From: DTU032 sp964346175 | GTDB lineage: Bacteria; Bacillota; Clostridia; Saccharofermentanales; DTU023 | Reading direction: 5' to 3' | Length of the DNA: 64,000 bases | NCBI GenBank assembly: GCA_964346175.1 | Contig: CAYFTG010000001.1 | Span: forward strand, 62,001-126,000 | In this document: positions 34,411 through 42,715 of the stretch, piece by piece | Layout: every line of letters begins with the position of its first letter | Numbering within the stretch: position 1 is the first letter of the stretch | Translations under genes and position numbers: made by a program | The notes under the pieces: generated by a model | Told to the model about the DNA's origin: nothing | Databases searched by the model: none | The model's input: the letters and a program-made list of their open reading frames with translations, nothing else

Positions 34411-35751
34411 TTACTGCAGCCTTGCCTCTATTTTTTCCAGAGCCTCTTGCAGGTCAAAATCAGTCTCCAAATCTTCATTCATTTTATCACAAGCATGCAT
34501 AACTGTGGCATGATTCTTGCCTCCAAAGGCAGTGCCGATTTCCTCGTAAGTAAGGCCCAATTTCTTACGACTCAAAAACATCGCGACTCTTCGGGGAGTT
34601 ACAATATTCTGGCTACGCTTTCGTGATTTGAGGTCATCAACCGTCACACCATAATAATTACTGACAACTTCCATGATAAATTCGCAGGTCAGCGGGCGCA
34701 TCGCTCCGGGTTGGATCAGATTGCGCAGCACGTGCTTGGCTCGATCCAAGGTGACGTCGGTACCCAAAGTATATAGTGCTCGGATCGTCTTGAAGGCACC
34801 TTCAAGCTCTCGCACGTTATTCGTGATGTTGCTGGCTATGTATTCAACAATCTCTTCAGAAACATCAGTCTGATAGGACTCCTGCAGCTTACCGAGAATA
34901 GCCAAACGCGTTTCGTAGTCAGGAGGGCCGATATCGGCAGTAAGACCGCTCATCAGTCTGGTGCGTAGCCGCTCCTCCAAGGAAGTTAGGTTTTGAGGCG
35001 GCTTATCGCAAGTTAGGACGACGTTCTTGCCGGATTCATAGAGCATGTTGAAAGTATGGAAAAACTCGACCTGCATACGTTCCTTACCTTCGATAAACTG
35101 AATATCGTCAATCAGCAGCATGTCAGCCAGTCGATAATGTTCGCGGAACGCAGTGTAGTCGTTATTCTGGATGCAGGCGATGAGTTCGTTAACAAATTGT
35201 TCGGACTGAACATAAACCACTCGTTTTCCCGGAAAATCAATATTGACACGATTGCCAATGGCATGCAAAAGGTGCGTTTTACCCAGGCCGGAACCACCGT
35301 AAATAAAGAGAGGATTATTGTTGCGCGGATTCTTCATTGATGCGACAGAAATACAGGTAGCGTGAGCAAACTCGTTATTGCTGCCTACAATAAAGCTATC
35401 AAAAGTGTACTCAGGATTGAGCTGACCACGTTGGGAGACTACATTATTGGAGGTCTCGTAATCCCGATCTAAAGTCGTTTCCGGGAGCGTGCCGTCGGGG
35501 CGGACCACAACCTGCAGCTTGTAGAGGATATGTGTGACTTGTTTCAAAGCCGACTCAATCGTCTTTTTATGCGGGATTATAAATTCCCTCACCACATCAT
35601 TAGGGACAGCTAGTCCAAAAATCTGATCCTCCACATAAAAAGGTACCGCCTTGGCAAACCATGTGTTGTAGGTCAAGGGCTGGATCTCATCTTTCAAAAC
35701 TCGATTATAACAAGTACGCCATACGTCTTCTGCACTAAAAGCTGGGGCCAT
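34411..35751 (-). CDS. dnaA: Chromosomal replication initiator DnaA
   Basis: DnaA binds oriC boxes as ATP-bound oligomer and opens the origin. The 446-residue product has domain I (residues 1-~80), a linker, AAA+ domain III with Walker A GGSGLGKTHLLHAIGNRV and Walker B MLLIDDIQFIEGKE, and DNA-binding domain IV. In the domain IV signature GGKNHATVMHACDKM, the positions equal to E. coli Asp433 and Thr435, which contact DNA bases, are Asn and Ala; His434 is kept. ATG 35751 overlaps a short upstream frame (35751-35777) that has a strong ribosome site. Confidence 0.97.
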   Translation of the reverse strand: MAPAFSAEDVWRTCYNRVLKDEIQPLTYNTWFAKAVPFYVEDQIFGLAVPNDVVREFIIPHKKTIESALKQVTHILYKLQVVVRPDGTLPETTLDRDYETSNNVVSQRGQLNPEYTFDSFIVGSNNEFAHATCISVASMKNPRNNNPLFIYGGSGLGKTHLLHAIGNRVNIDFPGKRVVYVQSEQFVNELIACIQNNDYTAFREHYRLADMLLIDDIQFIEGKERMQVEFFHTFNMLYESGKNVVLTCDKPPQNLTSLEERLRTRLMSGLTADIGPPDYETRLAILGKLQESYQTDVSEEIVEYIASNITNNVRELEGAFKTIRALYTLGTDVTLDRAKHVLRNLIQPGAMRPLTCEFIMEVVSNYYGVTVDDLKSRKRSQNIVTPRRVAMFLSRKKLGLTYEEIGTAFGGKNHATVMHACDKMNEDLETDFDLQEALEKIEARLQ

Positions 35752-35777
35752 TATTCATTCAACCTCAAGAGAGGCAT
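35751..35777 (-). CDS. Possible 8-residue leader peptide upstream of dnaA
   Basis: AAGGAGGAA directly precedes ATG 35777, which opens MPLLRLNE and stops with TAA at 35753-35751; the final A of the stop is the A of the dnaA ATG (TAATG). dnaA's own upstream sequence has only a weaker GAGGT about 11 bases away. The spacing between AGGAGG and this ATG is short (about 3 bases), so use of this start is uncertain. Confidence 0.35.
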   Translation of the reverse strand: MPLLRLNE

Positions 35778-35963
35778 TTCCTCCTTTTCGTCTCCATAAG
35801 AAAAAATGTCGTGTATTCTACATGCTATCAGAAATAGTCTAGCTATAACTCAGTCGGACTGATGAATTATATATGTATTTCCTGCCCGTACTGTCATATT
35901 TACAATAACAAACTTAAGACTATCAACAAATCTATATAGTTAAAAACAGCGGTAAGCTTGTGA
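35752..35963. other. dnaA upstream region
   Basis: This AT-rich 212-base region holds one CTATCAACA (35920-35928), identical to a 9-mer in the dnaA-dnaN interval. A minus-strand TATAAT-like -10 lies near 35867-35872, followed by the strong ribosome site and leader frame. It must contain the dnaA promoter and could be a second origin sub-region. The nadE stop lies at its right edge. Confidence 0.45.
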
Positions 35964-38270
35964 TTACAGGTCCTTCAGCGCCTCTAAAATACTGTTCTCC
36001 GACAGATCTCCCGGCATCTGGTAAGCAGAATGCGGCGAGAGCGAATAGGGCAATACCTGAGCACCCTCGGGCATGGGTTGCCGCTTAAATTGGCTGCGAA
36101 CAAAACGTTTAATAAATCTGATCAAGTCGTTTTTCAACTCATCAGGATCAGAATTAGTAAAAACCTCACAGGCCATTTCGTACACTTCTTTAGGAGGCCT
36201 GCCGTCATAGATCAGATAAAAGAGGAAAAAATCATTGTGTTCATAGGGACCGATAATTTGCTCGGTTTTTTGAGAGATCTCACCGCCCTCCTCCGGCGGC
36301 AGCAACTCAGGCGACACCGGGCGAGAAATAATCTCTCTTAAGAGGTTCGCCATCGGCTTCTGCTTACTCTCATTCAAATAGAAGAAATCAGATAAGTAGG
36401 CAGAGTGCGGTCTGGTAGTCAACAAATCCTCTGCGAAAATGTCCAGCATGATCCGCGCTAAGGTCTTAGGTACGGAATGATTCACACTATACATGGACAT
36501 CTGATCGCCGTTATAAGTACAAAAACCCAAGGCCAGCTCGGACAAATCGCCTGTACCGACAACAATGCCCCTTTTCATATTTGCCAAATCCATCAAAATC
36601 TGCGTGCGCTCACGAGCTTGCGCATTCTCATACGTATTATCAAGAGAACCGTCATGCCCAATATCGCGCAGATGCAGCTCAACGGCTTCGCCGATATCGA
36701 TTGTCAGCAGATCACAAGCGCTAGATTCGGCTAAAGCTTCAGAGATAGCCACAGAGCGGGCTGAAGATCCGGGACCCGGCATGGAAACGGACAAAATATC
36801 ACTTGCCGGACGTTCGAGCAGGCGACAGGCCCGAAGACAAACCAATAGAGCCAGAGTCGAATCCAGCCCTCCGGATAGACCCAAAACTGCTCTTGAATCC
36901 AAGTGGCGTAAGCGAGCAGCCAGACCTCGTGCTTGCAAATCCAAAACCTGATAGCAAAAATCCTGCCAGAGCTTGCGTTCGGGTGGCAAAAAAGGAAACT
37001 CTCTTGCCTCAAGAATATCCCCAGGCTGAGCTAGAGTCGCCGGTGGCTCGTCAATCGCGTTAAGAGCGAAGATTTTTTCTAAATCAAGTTCAGCCACCGT
37101 CAGACCCGTCTCAAAAGCCTCGCCTTCTGCCAGCAAACTGCCGTTGGCACAGATTAAGCGATGCCCGGCGTAGACGTGCTGCGAGTTGGATTCTCTGGCC
37201 CCCGCAGCAGCATAGACGATCACGGCTTCTTCTCTGGCGGAACGCTCTAGCAAATCGGAACGCAGCTGCCGATAATGCAAGGGGTATTCCGGCCTAGCGT
37301 CGCTGATTGCAAGAAGCGGGACAGTCGCTTGCCCCAGCTCGTACAGCGGCTCGTTGGCATTTCCTCTGCTAGGCAAGCTGTGTCCGGCATGCGATAGATA
37401 ACGCATATCTCCCGCAGCAAAAAGCTCGAAAGCTGCCGGAATCTCAGCGAATACGGATAAACCCGACACCACATCGCTAGACTTTTGAAAATTAAAGGAA
37501 TAGCGCAGGATGTGTTCGGGAATGAAATCTAGAGGGGACAAATCACAAGAAAAACTGATATTTTCTTCATTCTCACTTGTCACCGGCTCGGCCATCTCAT
37601 TTAAAATTCCATTAAGATCCCGCGTCACCAGAGGACATCTACTGCCCTTTTTGTTGATCATCTGCCACCATGCAGATTCCCTCTCCTGTGCCGGAATATC
37701 TTTATGAAAAGCGGGATCATCAATCAAGAGTTCATAAGACTGATCAAAAAGATTTCGAATATCAGACGCAGGAGTAAACCAGCGCCTCTCAGCGCTGCTA
37801 AGGTTTTCCGCCGGGTACATTCCCACGATTTTTCCCTGGAAAAGATAGGCAGTGACCTTGAGTAAATGACCATCAAACGGCAGAGGTAAAGACAGGCAGA
37901 TCAGCATCTCCACGTCTTCGCTCTCTAGCAAAATCCTGCCCAGGCCTTTCAGCACGGCATCTTTGAGCGCGCGTTGAAACAGAAGGTCGCCACAGCTTGC
38001 CCCACAAAGGACTAATTCCGGGAAGACGATCACATCGACTTGCTGTTCCTCCGCCTCGGCCAGCAAACTGCAGATATCAGCAGTATTGCTTTCCACGTCA
38101 CCGGGCACAATTGACGGCGTCGCAGCCGCTACGCGTAAGCCGGCACACATGTCCCAGGCTCGCGTTTCGTTTTGTGCCTCAAAAGATACATCTTTGACAG
38201 CAGCAAAATGGCCGTCAAAGCTGCGTTCCAGCGTTGCATGGTGTAAGTTATATTCCTGCATTCCCGGCAT
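35964..38270 (-). CDS. nadE: NAD+ synthetase with degenerate glutaminase domain
   Basis: The synthetase amidates deamido-NAD to NAD. The C-terminal half is intact: VLGLSGGLDSTLALLVCLRA (PP-loop, near residue 470), YENAQARERTQILMDLAN and GTGDLSELALGFCTYNGDQMSMYSVNHSVPKT. The N-terminal nitrilase domain, which normally produces ammonia from glutamine with a Glu-Lys-Cys triad, keeps Glu in VFPELVL. It lacks Lys (GMYPAENL where VPKxYLP is usual) and the GVEICEDLW Cys motif (GLSVFAEIPA instead). ATG 38270 has GAGG upstream. At 768 residues it exceeds the ~650 typical of this fusion. I infer ammonia-dependent activity. Confidence 0.9.
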   Translation of the reverse strand: MPGMQEYNLHHATLERSFDGHFAAVKDVSFEAQNETRAWDMCAGLRVAAATPSIVPGDVESNTADICSLLAEAEEQQVDVIVFPELVLCGASCGDLLFQRALKDAVLKGLGRILLESEDVEMLICLSLPLPFDGHLLKVTAYLFQGKIVGMYPAENLSSAERRWFTPASDIRNLFDQSYELLIDDPAFHKDIPAQERESAWWQMINKKGSRCPLVTRDLNGILNEMAEPVTSENEENISFSCDLSPLDFIPEHILRYSFNFQKSSDVVSGLSVFAEIPAAFELFAAGDMRYLSHAGHSLPSRGNANEPLYELGQATVPLLAISDARPEYPLHYRQLRSDLLERSAREEAVIVYAAAGARESNSQHVYAGHRLICANGSLLAEGEAFETGLTVAELDLEKIFALNAIDEPPATLAQPGDILEAREFPFLPPERKLWQDFCYQVLDLQARGLAARLRHLDSRAVLGLSGGLDSTLALLVCLRACRLLERPASDILSVSMPGPGSSARSVAISEALAESSACDLLTIDIGEAVELHLRDIGHDGSLDNTYENAQARERTQILMDLANMKRGIVVGTGDLSELALGFCTYNGDQMSMYSVNHSVPKTLARIMLDIFAEDLLTTRPHSAYLSDFFYLNESKQKPMANLLREIISRPVSPELLPPEEGGEISQKTEQIIGPYEHNDFFLFYLIYDGRPPKEVYEMACEVFTNSDPDELKNDLIRFIKRFVRSQFKRQPMPEGAQVLPYSLSPHSAYQMPGDLSENSILEALKDL

Positions 38271-38279
38271 ATTTATACC

Positions 38280-40079
38280 TCAATTGGAAAGGGCTTCGGT
38301 TGCCTCTAGCACATACTCCTTAACAAGCTCGTCATCGAGTCGCGGCAAGAGGATCTCTCGCACCTGCGCATGATAGTCATTCAGCCACGTCAATTCAGCA
38401 GTGCTCATCTTATCCACCAAGATAGCGTCGCGGTCGAAGGGTACGAAAGTAAAGGGCTTAAAGCTATAAAAAACATCCGCCTGAGTATTCATTTCCATCT
38501 CAGCAGGGACTACGATATAGTCGTTTTCTAAGCGCACACCCAGCTCACCTTCAAGGTAGACACCGGGCTCAATCGTAATAACCATGCCTGGTTCGAAGCT
38601 TTGACTGCCGTGTTCGACGCTACCCGTCAGGCGCTGAGGACCTTCGTGCACGCCGCCGACAAAGCCGACGCCATGACCGGTGCCACACTTGTAATCAAAG
38701 TTTTCCCGCCAGACAACGCTGCGTGCAACCGCATCTAAAGCAACTCCGCTAGTCCCTTTCAAGAAAGGCAGCGATGCGAGAGCGATATGTGAACGCAAAG
38801 TCAACGTGTAAGCCTCTTTTTCGGCCTGAGTCAATTCCCCTAAGGCAATTGTCCGAGTGATGTCGGTAGTTCCATCCCACATTTGCGCGCCGCAGTCGAT
38901 CAGATAAAGTCCGCGCGCCTCCAGCTGCGCGTGATCTTCTGCGCTCGCCTGATAGTGCATCATGGCTGCATTGGCACCATAGGCAGAAATGGAGGCAAAG
39001 CTCTCCCCGACATAAAGAGGATCTTGCCTGCGCAAGCGTTCCAGCTCAGCTGTAACGGAATATTCGTTGTGCCCCAGCCCAACAGCCTTATGCTTCACAA
39101 AGTGCAAATATGATGTCACGTAGACGCTGTCGCGAATGCCCGCTTCCAGCTGCGCCTCCTGCTGCTGCTCGTTGAGCTTCGCTTTCAGCAGATGCGGATA
39201 ATCGCTTTTGGTAATAATTTTGCTCTGCTTCGGCAATGAGTCCACCAAGCTACGGCTGACCCGAGTACGATCCAGCACGATTCGCTCAGCCTTCAGATCG
39301 CTCAAAGTGCTATAAACACACTCGTATGGAGCCAAGGAAACGCCTTCCTCGGCCAGCGCAGAGGCGAGACCATCCTCCAGATTATCCAAGTTAATGAAAA
39401 GCGTAGCTTTTTCTTTTTCAATCAAGGCAAAGGATAAGGTCACCGGATTGCCGGGAACATCCTCGCCCCGAATATTCATCAGCCACATGATGTCATCCAG
39501 ACCGACAAAAAAAGCGGCATCTGCCTGATCTCCCGACATCAAGCTGCGAATTTCACGTAGCTTGTCCGCCGTGGATTGCCCAGCATATTTCAGAGGATGC
39601 AAGCGCACCTTACCCTGCGGTAAGGCTGGGCGGTCTTCCCAGATCTCATCAATCAAGTCAAGCTTAGTAATCAAGGAAATGTCTTTCTTGCTCAGTTGGA
39701 GAGCCATGCGACCTAATTCGCTGTCAGAGTGAAGCTCGCCGGCGATAGCCAATTTCGACGCCCGCGGCATATTATCAAGCAGCCAATCCAAGACTTTAGG
39801 TACCCCGGGGGCACCCTGCTTCATGAGATTGATTTCGCTGCCCTCGAGATCTTTAGCGGCCTGGATGTGATAACGTCCGTCGGCCCACAGCAACGCCTCT
39901 TTCATTGTCACGACCAACGTGCCGGCAGAGCCTTCAAAGCCGGACATATAAGCGCGCGTACGGAAATGGTCCGCGATATATTCCGAATTATGCGGATCGC
40001 TCGTGCCGATATAGTAGGCGTAAAGATCGTTTGCTTGCATCAACTTGCGTAAGGCGGAGATTTTTTCATTAACTGTCAT
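38280..40079 (-). CDS. Xaa-Pro aminopeptidase (M24 family, aminopeptidase P type)
   Basis: This ~599-residue enzyme removes N-terminal residues before proline. It has the three-domain plan of large aminopeptidase P: two creatinase-type N-terminal domains (YIGTSDPHNSEYIADHF and ADGRYHIQAAKDL) and a pita-bread catalytic domain. Metal ligands are visible in DCGAQMWDGTTDITRT, GHGVGFVGGVHEGPQ and IEPGVYLEGELGVRLEND. The C-terminal domain (TFVPFDRDAI, LTWLNDYHAQVR) is typical of the long form. ATG 40079 is preferred over an upstream GTG. It lies 9 bases before nadE and is probably co-transcribed with it. Confidence 0.92.
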   Translation of the reverse strand: MTVNEKISALRKLMQANDLYAYYIGTSDPHNSEYIADHFRTRAYMSGFEGSAGTLVVTMKEALLWADGRYHIQAAKDLEGSEINLMKQGAPGVPKVLDWLLDNMPRASKLAIAGELHSDSELGRMALQLSKKDISLITKLDLIDEIWEDRPALPQGKVRLHPLKYAGQSTADKLREIRSLMSGDQADAAFFVGLDDIMWLMNIRGEDVPGNPVTLSFALIEKEKATLFINLDNLEDGLASALAEEGVSLAPYECVYSTLSDLKAERIVLDRTRVSRSLVDSLPKQSKIITKSDYPHLLKAKLNEQQQEAQLEAGIRDSVYVTSYLHFVKHKAVGLGHNEYSVTAELERLRRQDPLYVGESFASISAYGANAAMMHYQASAEDHAQLEARGLYLIDCGAQMWDGTTDITRTIALGELTQAEKEAYTLTLRSHIALASLPFLKGTSGVALDAVARSVVWRENFDYKCGTGHGVGFVGGVHEGPQRLTGSVEHGSQSFEPGMVITIEPGVYLEGELGVRLENDYIVVPAEMEMNTQADVFYSFKPFTFVPFDRDAILVDKMSTAELTWLNDYHAQVREILLPRLDDELVKEYVLEATEALSN

Positions 40080-40174
40080 ATATTTCACTCTTTCTAAAAG
40101 ATAGCTTTTGAGAATATCATTATTCTACAGCATTGGATCTAAAGCGGTATCTTATCAACCTGTTTGCGTTGCGC

Positions 40175-40750
40175 CTATTCGCTGCGCTGCCATTTCATTT
40201 CCGTGCCGGAAGCATCGAAACGCTTGCGCTTAGCGGTAATAGAGTCGATTTTTAGGGAAAAAACGGTCAGCCGTTTCCGACTGAAGTCTAATGCCGCTTC
40301 AAAAAAGTCCATTTTGTCCGGCGTATACTTCTCGCAGATGGCGCGCATGGCAAAGTTGAATTTTTCAGGATTTTCTTCGTGATCAATTTCTTCAACTCGG
40401 CCAGTCACGATGGCTGAGGAAAACTCCGTTGTGAATACTTTGCTGACGAAATCCTTAAATTGCCCCTGCTCAGCTAATGCCTGCAGCTCTTCATCACTAA
40501 ATAAATCCGGAACTTCGACGTGATCAACAAAGACGATACGAGCCTTTGGGCCTTTTTGCAGGATTTCGAATTTATTCCCGCCCCTGGCAGAGTGGAAAAA
40601 CAGTTCGTCTTCTCTGCGCACAATTGACAGGGGGATGGCGTAGGGCAGATCAGGATTGTGAGGATCATTTACAGTCAATGTTCCGAAAGCGGAACGATCG
40701 ATAACAGATAGGCCATATTCGCGAGACATTTCGCGGTCTTTTCTTCTCAT
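40175..40750 (-). CDS. Pyridoxamine 5'-phosphate oxidase-like (NimA-type) flavin protein
   Basis: The 191-residue product has the split-barrel FMN-binding fold: AFGTLTVNDPHNPDLPYAIPLSIVRREDELFFHSARGGNKFEIL matches the NimA-like branch, with the H-A-x-G-x-K FMN phosphate loop as HSARGGNK. NimA-type proteins reduce nitro compounds or have unknown redox roles. GGGGGTAAGT precedes ATG 40750. It is 96 bases upstream of the aminopeptidase gene on the same strand. Confidence 0.8.
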   Translation of the reverse strand: MRRKDREMSREYGLSVIDRSAFGTLTVNDPHNPDLPYAIPLSIVRREDELFFHSARGGNKFEILQKGPKARIVFVDHVEVPDLFSDEELQALAEQGQFKDFVSKVFTTEFSSAIVTGRVEEIDHEENPEKFNFAMRAICEKYTPDKMDFFEAALDFSRKRLTVFSLKIDSITAKRKRFDASGTEMKWQRSE

Positions 40751-40880
40751 ACTTACCCCCGAACAAAAACACTCTATTTCTCTAATTCTAACTTATAATA
40801 GAATTTGCTTAAATCACAAAAGATTGAGAAGCTTAACAAGTAAATAAAATTTTCCGACTCAATGAAAGAGGTAGATTTTA

Positions 40881-41843
40881 ATGGCTATACCCGTAATTTT
40901 AGATGTGGACCCCGGATCGGATGATGCAGTCGCGATGATGCTGGCAATCAAATCGGATCATATTGACCTCCAAGCCGTGTGCACGGTCGCAGGCAACAAG
41001 TCAATCGAACACACAACGGAGAACGCTCTGCGTCTTATCCAAAAAATGAATGTAGATGTCCCGGTTTATAAAGGTTGTGGATGTCCCGTGTTTATGCACC
41101 TGCTGGACCTTCCCGAGCCCTCCAATAATAAGATTGATATCGAGCGCGACGGCGAAACGATTCAAATGCATGATGACTATTTGAAACTGGAGCCAGCGAC
41201 GATCGAGCATGAAAGTGTGCCGGCAGCGGTTTTTTACGTGGAACACCTGCTTAACGCTAAGGAACCTGTAACGATTATCTTGACCGGCCCGGTTAGCAAC
41301 TTGGCTCTGGCTTTGATGCTGGATGCTTCGATAGTGAAAAATATTTCAGAAGTCATCATAATGGGCGGAGGCGACGCCTTCTCCAACATTACTTCATCTG
41401 CGGAGGCTAATATTTATCACGATCCACATGCCTTGGCCTGGATTTTGAATAGCGGAGTTAGACTTACGATGGTGCCTTTAGATGCAACACATATGGCTCC
41501 TGTTACTGCGGAAACCTGCAGAGAGCTGCGGGAGATCAATACCTTCCCCACCGTATTTGCCGCTGATTTGATTGAGCAGAGAATGCAGGTCTATACTGAA
41601 ACGGATACTTTTGTCGATGAGGCTCCCGTTCACGATGCCCTCGCTGTCTGCGCACTTATCAATCCGGATGTTTTGACCGATTGTCCCAGAGTGCATATGG
41701 ATGTTGAAACCATGCCGGGCAAAGCATTCGGCCAGACTATCGTAGATCATCGCCTGCTAGCAGATGACTTGAACTGTTTCTTTGCCTTGGGCGCCGACAA
41801 GACATTATTCAACGACATGCTAAAGAAAATTTTAGCCCGGTAG
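40881..41843 (+). CDS. Inosine-uridine preferring nucleoside hydrolase
   Basis: These enzymes cleave the N-glycosidic bond of ribonucleosides for salvage. The 320-residue protein starts VILDVDPGSDDAVAMMLA, the calcium-binding DxDPGxDDA loop (residues 6-17), and continues with TVAGNKSIEHTTENALRL, ILTGPVSNLALAL and MGGGDAFSNITSSAEANIYHDPHA. The last calcium ligand is in APVHDALAVCAL near residue 250. GAAAGAGG precedes ATG 40881. Base specificity cannot be told. Confidence 0.93.
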   Translation: MAIPVILDVDPGSDDAVAMMLAIKSDHIDLQAVCTVAGNKSIEHTTENALRLIQKMNVDVPVYKGCGCPVFMHLLDLPEPSNNKIDIERDGETIQMHDDYLKLEPATIEHESVPAAVFYVEHLLNAKEPVTIILTGPVSNLALALMLDASIVKNISEVIIMGGGDAFSNITSSAEANIYHDPHALAWILNSGVRLTMVPLDATHMAPVTAETCRELREINTFPTVFAADLIEQRMQVYTETDTFVDEAPVHDALAVCALINPDVLTDCPRVHMDVETMPGKAFGQTIVDHRLLADDLNCFFALGADKTLFNDMLKKILAR

Positions 41844-41887
41844 ACATTTTGACCGCTCTTGCAGATTGAAAGATGTCAAAGAATTCA

Positions 41888-41912
41888 CATATCGTGCCAG
41901 ACACGAAATATG
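41888..41912. repeat. Imperfect palindrome related to the REP-like family
   Basis: CATATCGTG, loop CCAGA, CACGAAATATG: arms pair with two extra A on the right. The core CGTGCCAGACACG resembles the CGTGCCTGGCACG core of the other copies. It lies between the nucleoside hydrolase and the SDR gene and could also be a hairpin at the end of the hydrolase transcript. Confidence 0.45.
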
Positions 41913-41920
41913 ATTAAGAT

Positions 41921-42688
41921 ATGGATACGAAAAGCGAAATGAAAAAGACTGTACTAATTACCGGCGGCGCGAAAGGAATCGGTGCTGCTGTTTCGAGAAA
42001 GCTGGCGAGTGAGGGCTACCATGTCTTCATCAATTATTTCCGCTCGCATGATGAAGCCCATGCTCTGCAAGAGGAAATCGTCGCAGCCGGTGGTACGGCG
42101 GATCTCTTCCCGGCGGACATCACCTCGCAGGCGGACGTTAGGAAGATGATGGCCGAGGTCATACTCCTCAGCGACAACAAGCTTGATGTTTTAGTTAATA
42201 ACGCCGGGATTGCCCAATGGGGCTTATTGACTACGACAGAAGAGGAAGTCTGGGAGCGTATACTCTCAGTGAATCTGACCTCAGCCTATCGCCTGTGCAG
42301 GGCGGTGCTTCCCCTAATGATCAAGCGCGGATATGGCAATATCCTCAATGTCGCCTCTGTCTGGGGCACATACGACGGCTGCTCGGAAGCCTCCTGCGAG
42401 ACTGCCTATGCGGCAAGCAAGTCCGGCTTAATCGGACTTACCCGCTCGCTCGCTTGTGAAGTAGCACCTGCCGGAATCCGTGTCAACGCAGTTGCACCGG
42501 GAGTGATCAATACCGATATGCTGAAAGACTATAGCGAAGAAGAAATAGCCGCTCTCTGCGACGAGACACCGATGTGTCGCGTGGGAGAAGCACATGAAGT
42601 GGCTGAAGCAGTTTCATTTCTGGTCTCCGACAAGGCCTCCTTTATTACCGGTCAGGTGCTCGGTGTTGACGGCGGATTCCGGGGTTAA
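41921..42688 (+). CDS. Short-chain dehydrogenase/reductase (FabG-like)
   Basis: The 255-residue product is a classical SDR. VLITGGAKGIGAAVSRKLA is the TGxxxGxG NAD(P)-binding motif, VLVNNAGIAQWG the NNAG motif, and NVASVWG with YAASKSGLIGLT gives the catalytic Ser and the YxxxK pair. GQVLGVDGGFRG is the usual C-terminus. It resembles 3-oxoacyl-ACP reductases (FabG), but it stands outside any fatty acid cluster, so the substrate is open. The start could be ATG 41921 or ATG 41939; neither has a strong ribosome site. Confidence 0.88.
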   Translation: MDTKSEMKKTVLITGGAKGIGAAVSRKLASEGYHVFINYFRSHDEAHALQEEIVAAGGTADLFPADITSQADVRKMMAEVILLSDNKLDVLVNNAGIAQWGLLTTTEEEVWERILSVNLTSAYRLCRAVLPLMIKRGYGNILNVASVWGTYDGCSEASCETAYAASKSGLIGLTRSLACEVAPAGIRVNAVAPGVINTDMLKDYSEEEIAALCDETPMCRVGEAHEVAEAVSFLVSDKASFITGQVLGVDGGFRG

Positions 42689-42715
42689 AAACTCTAATCG
42701 AAACTCGAGAGTAGA

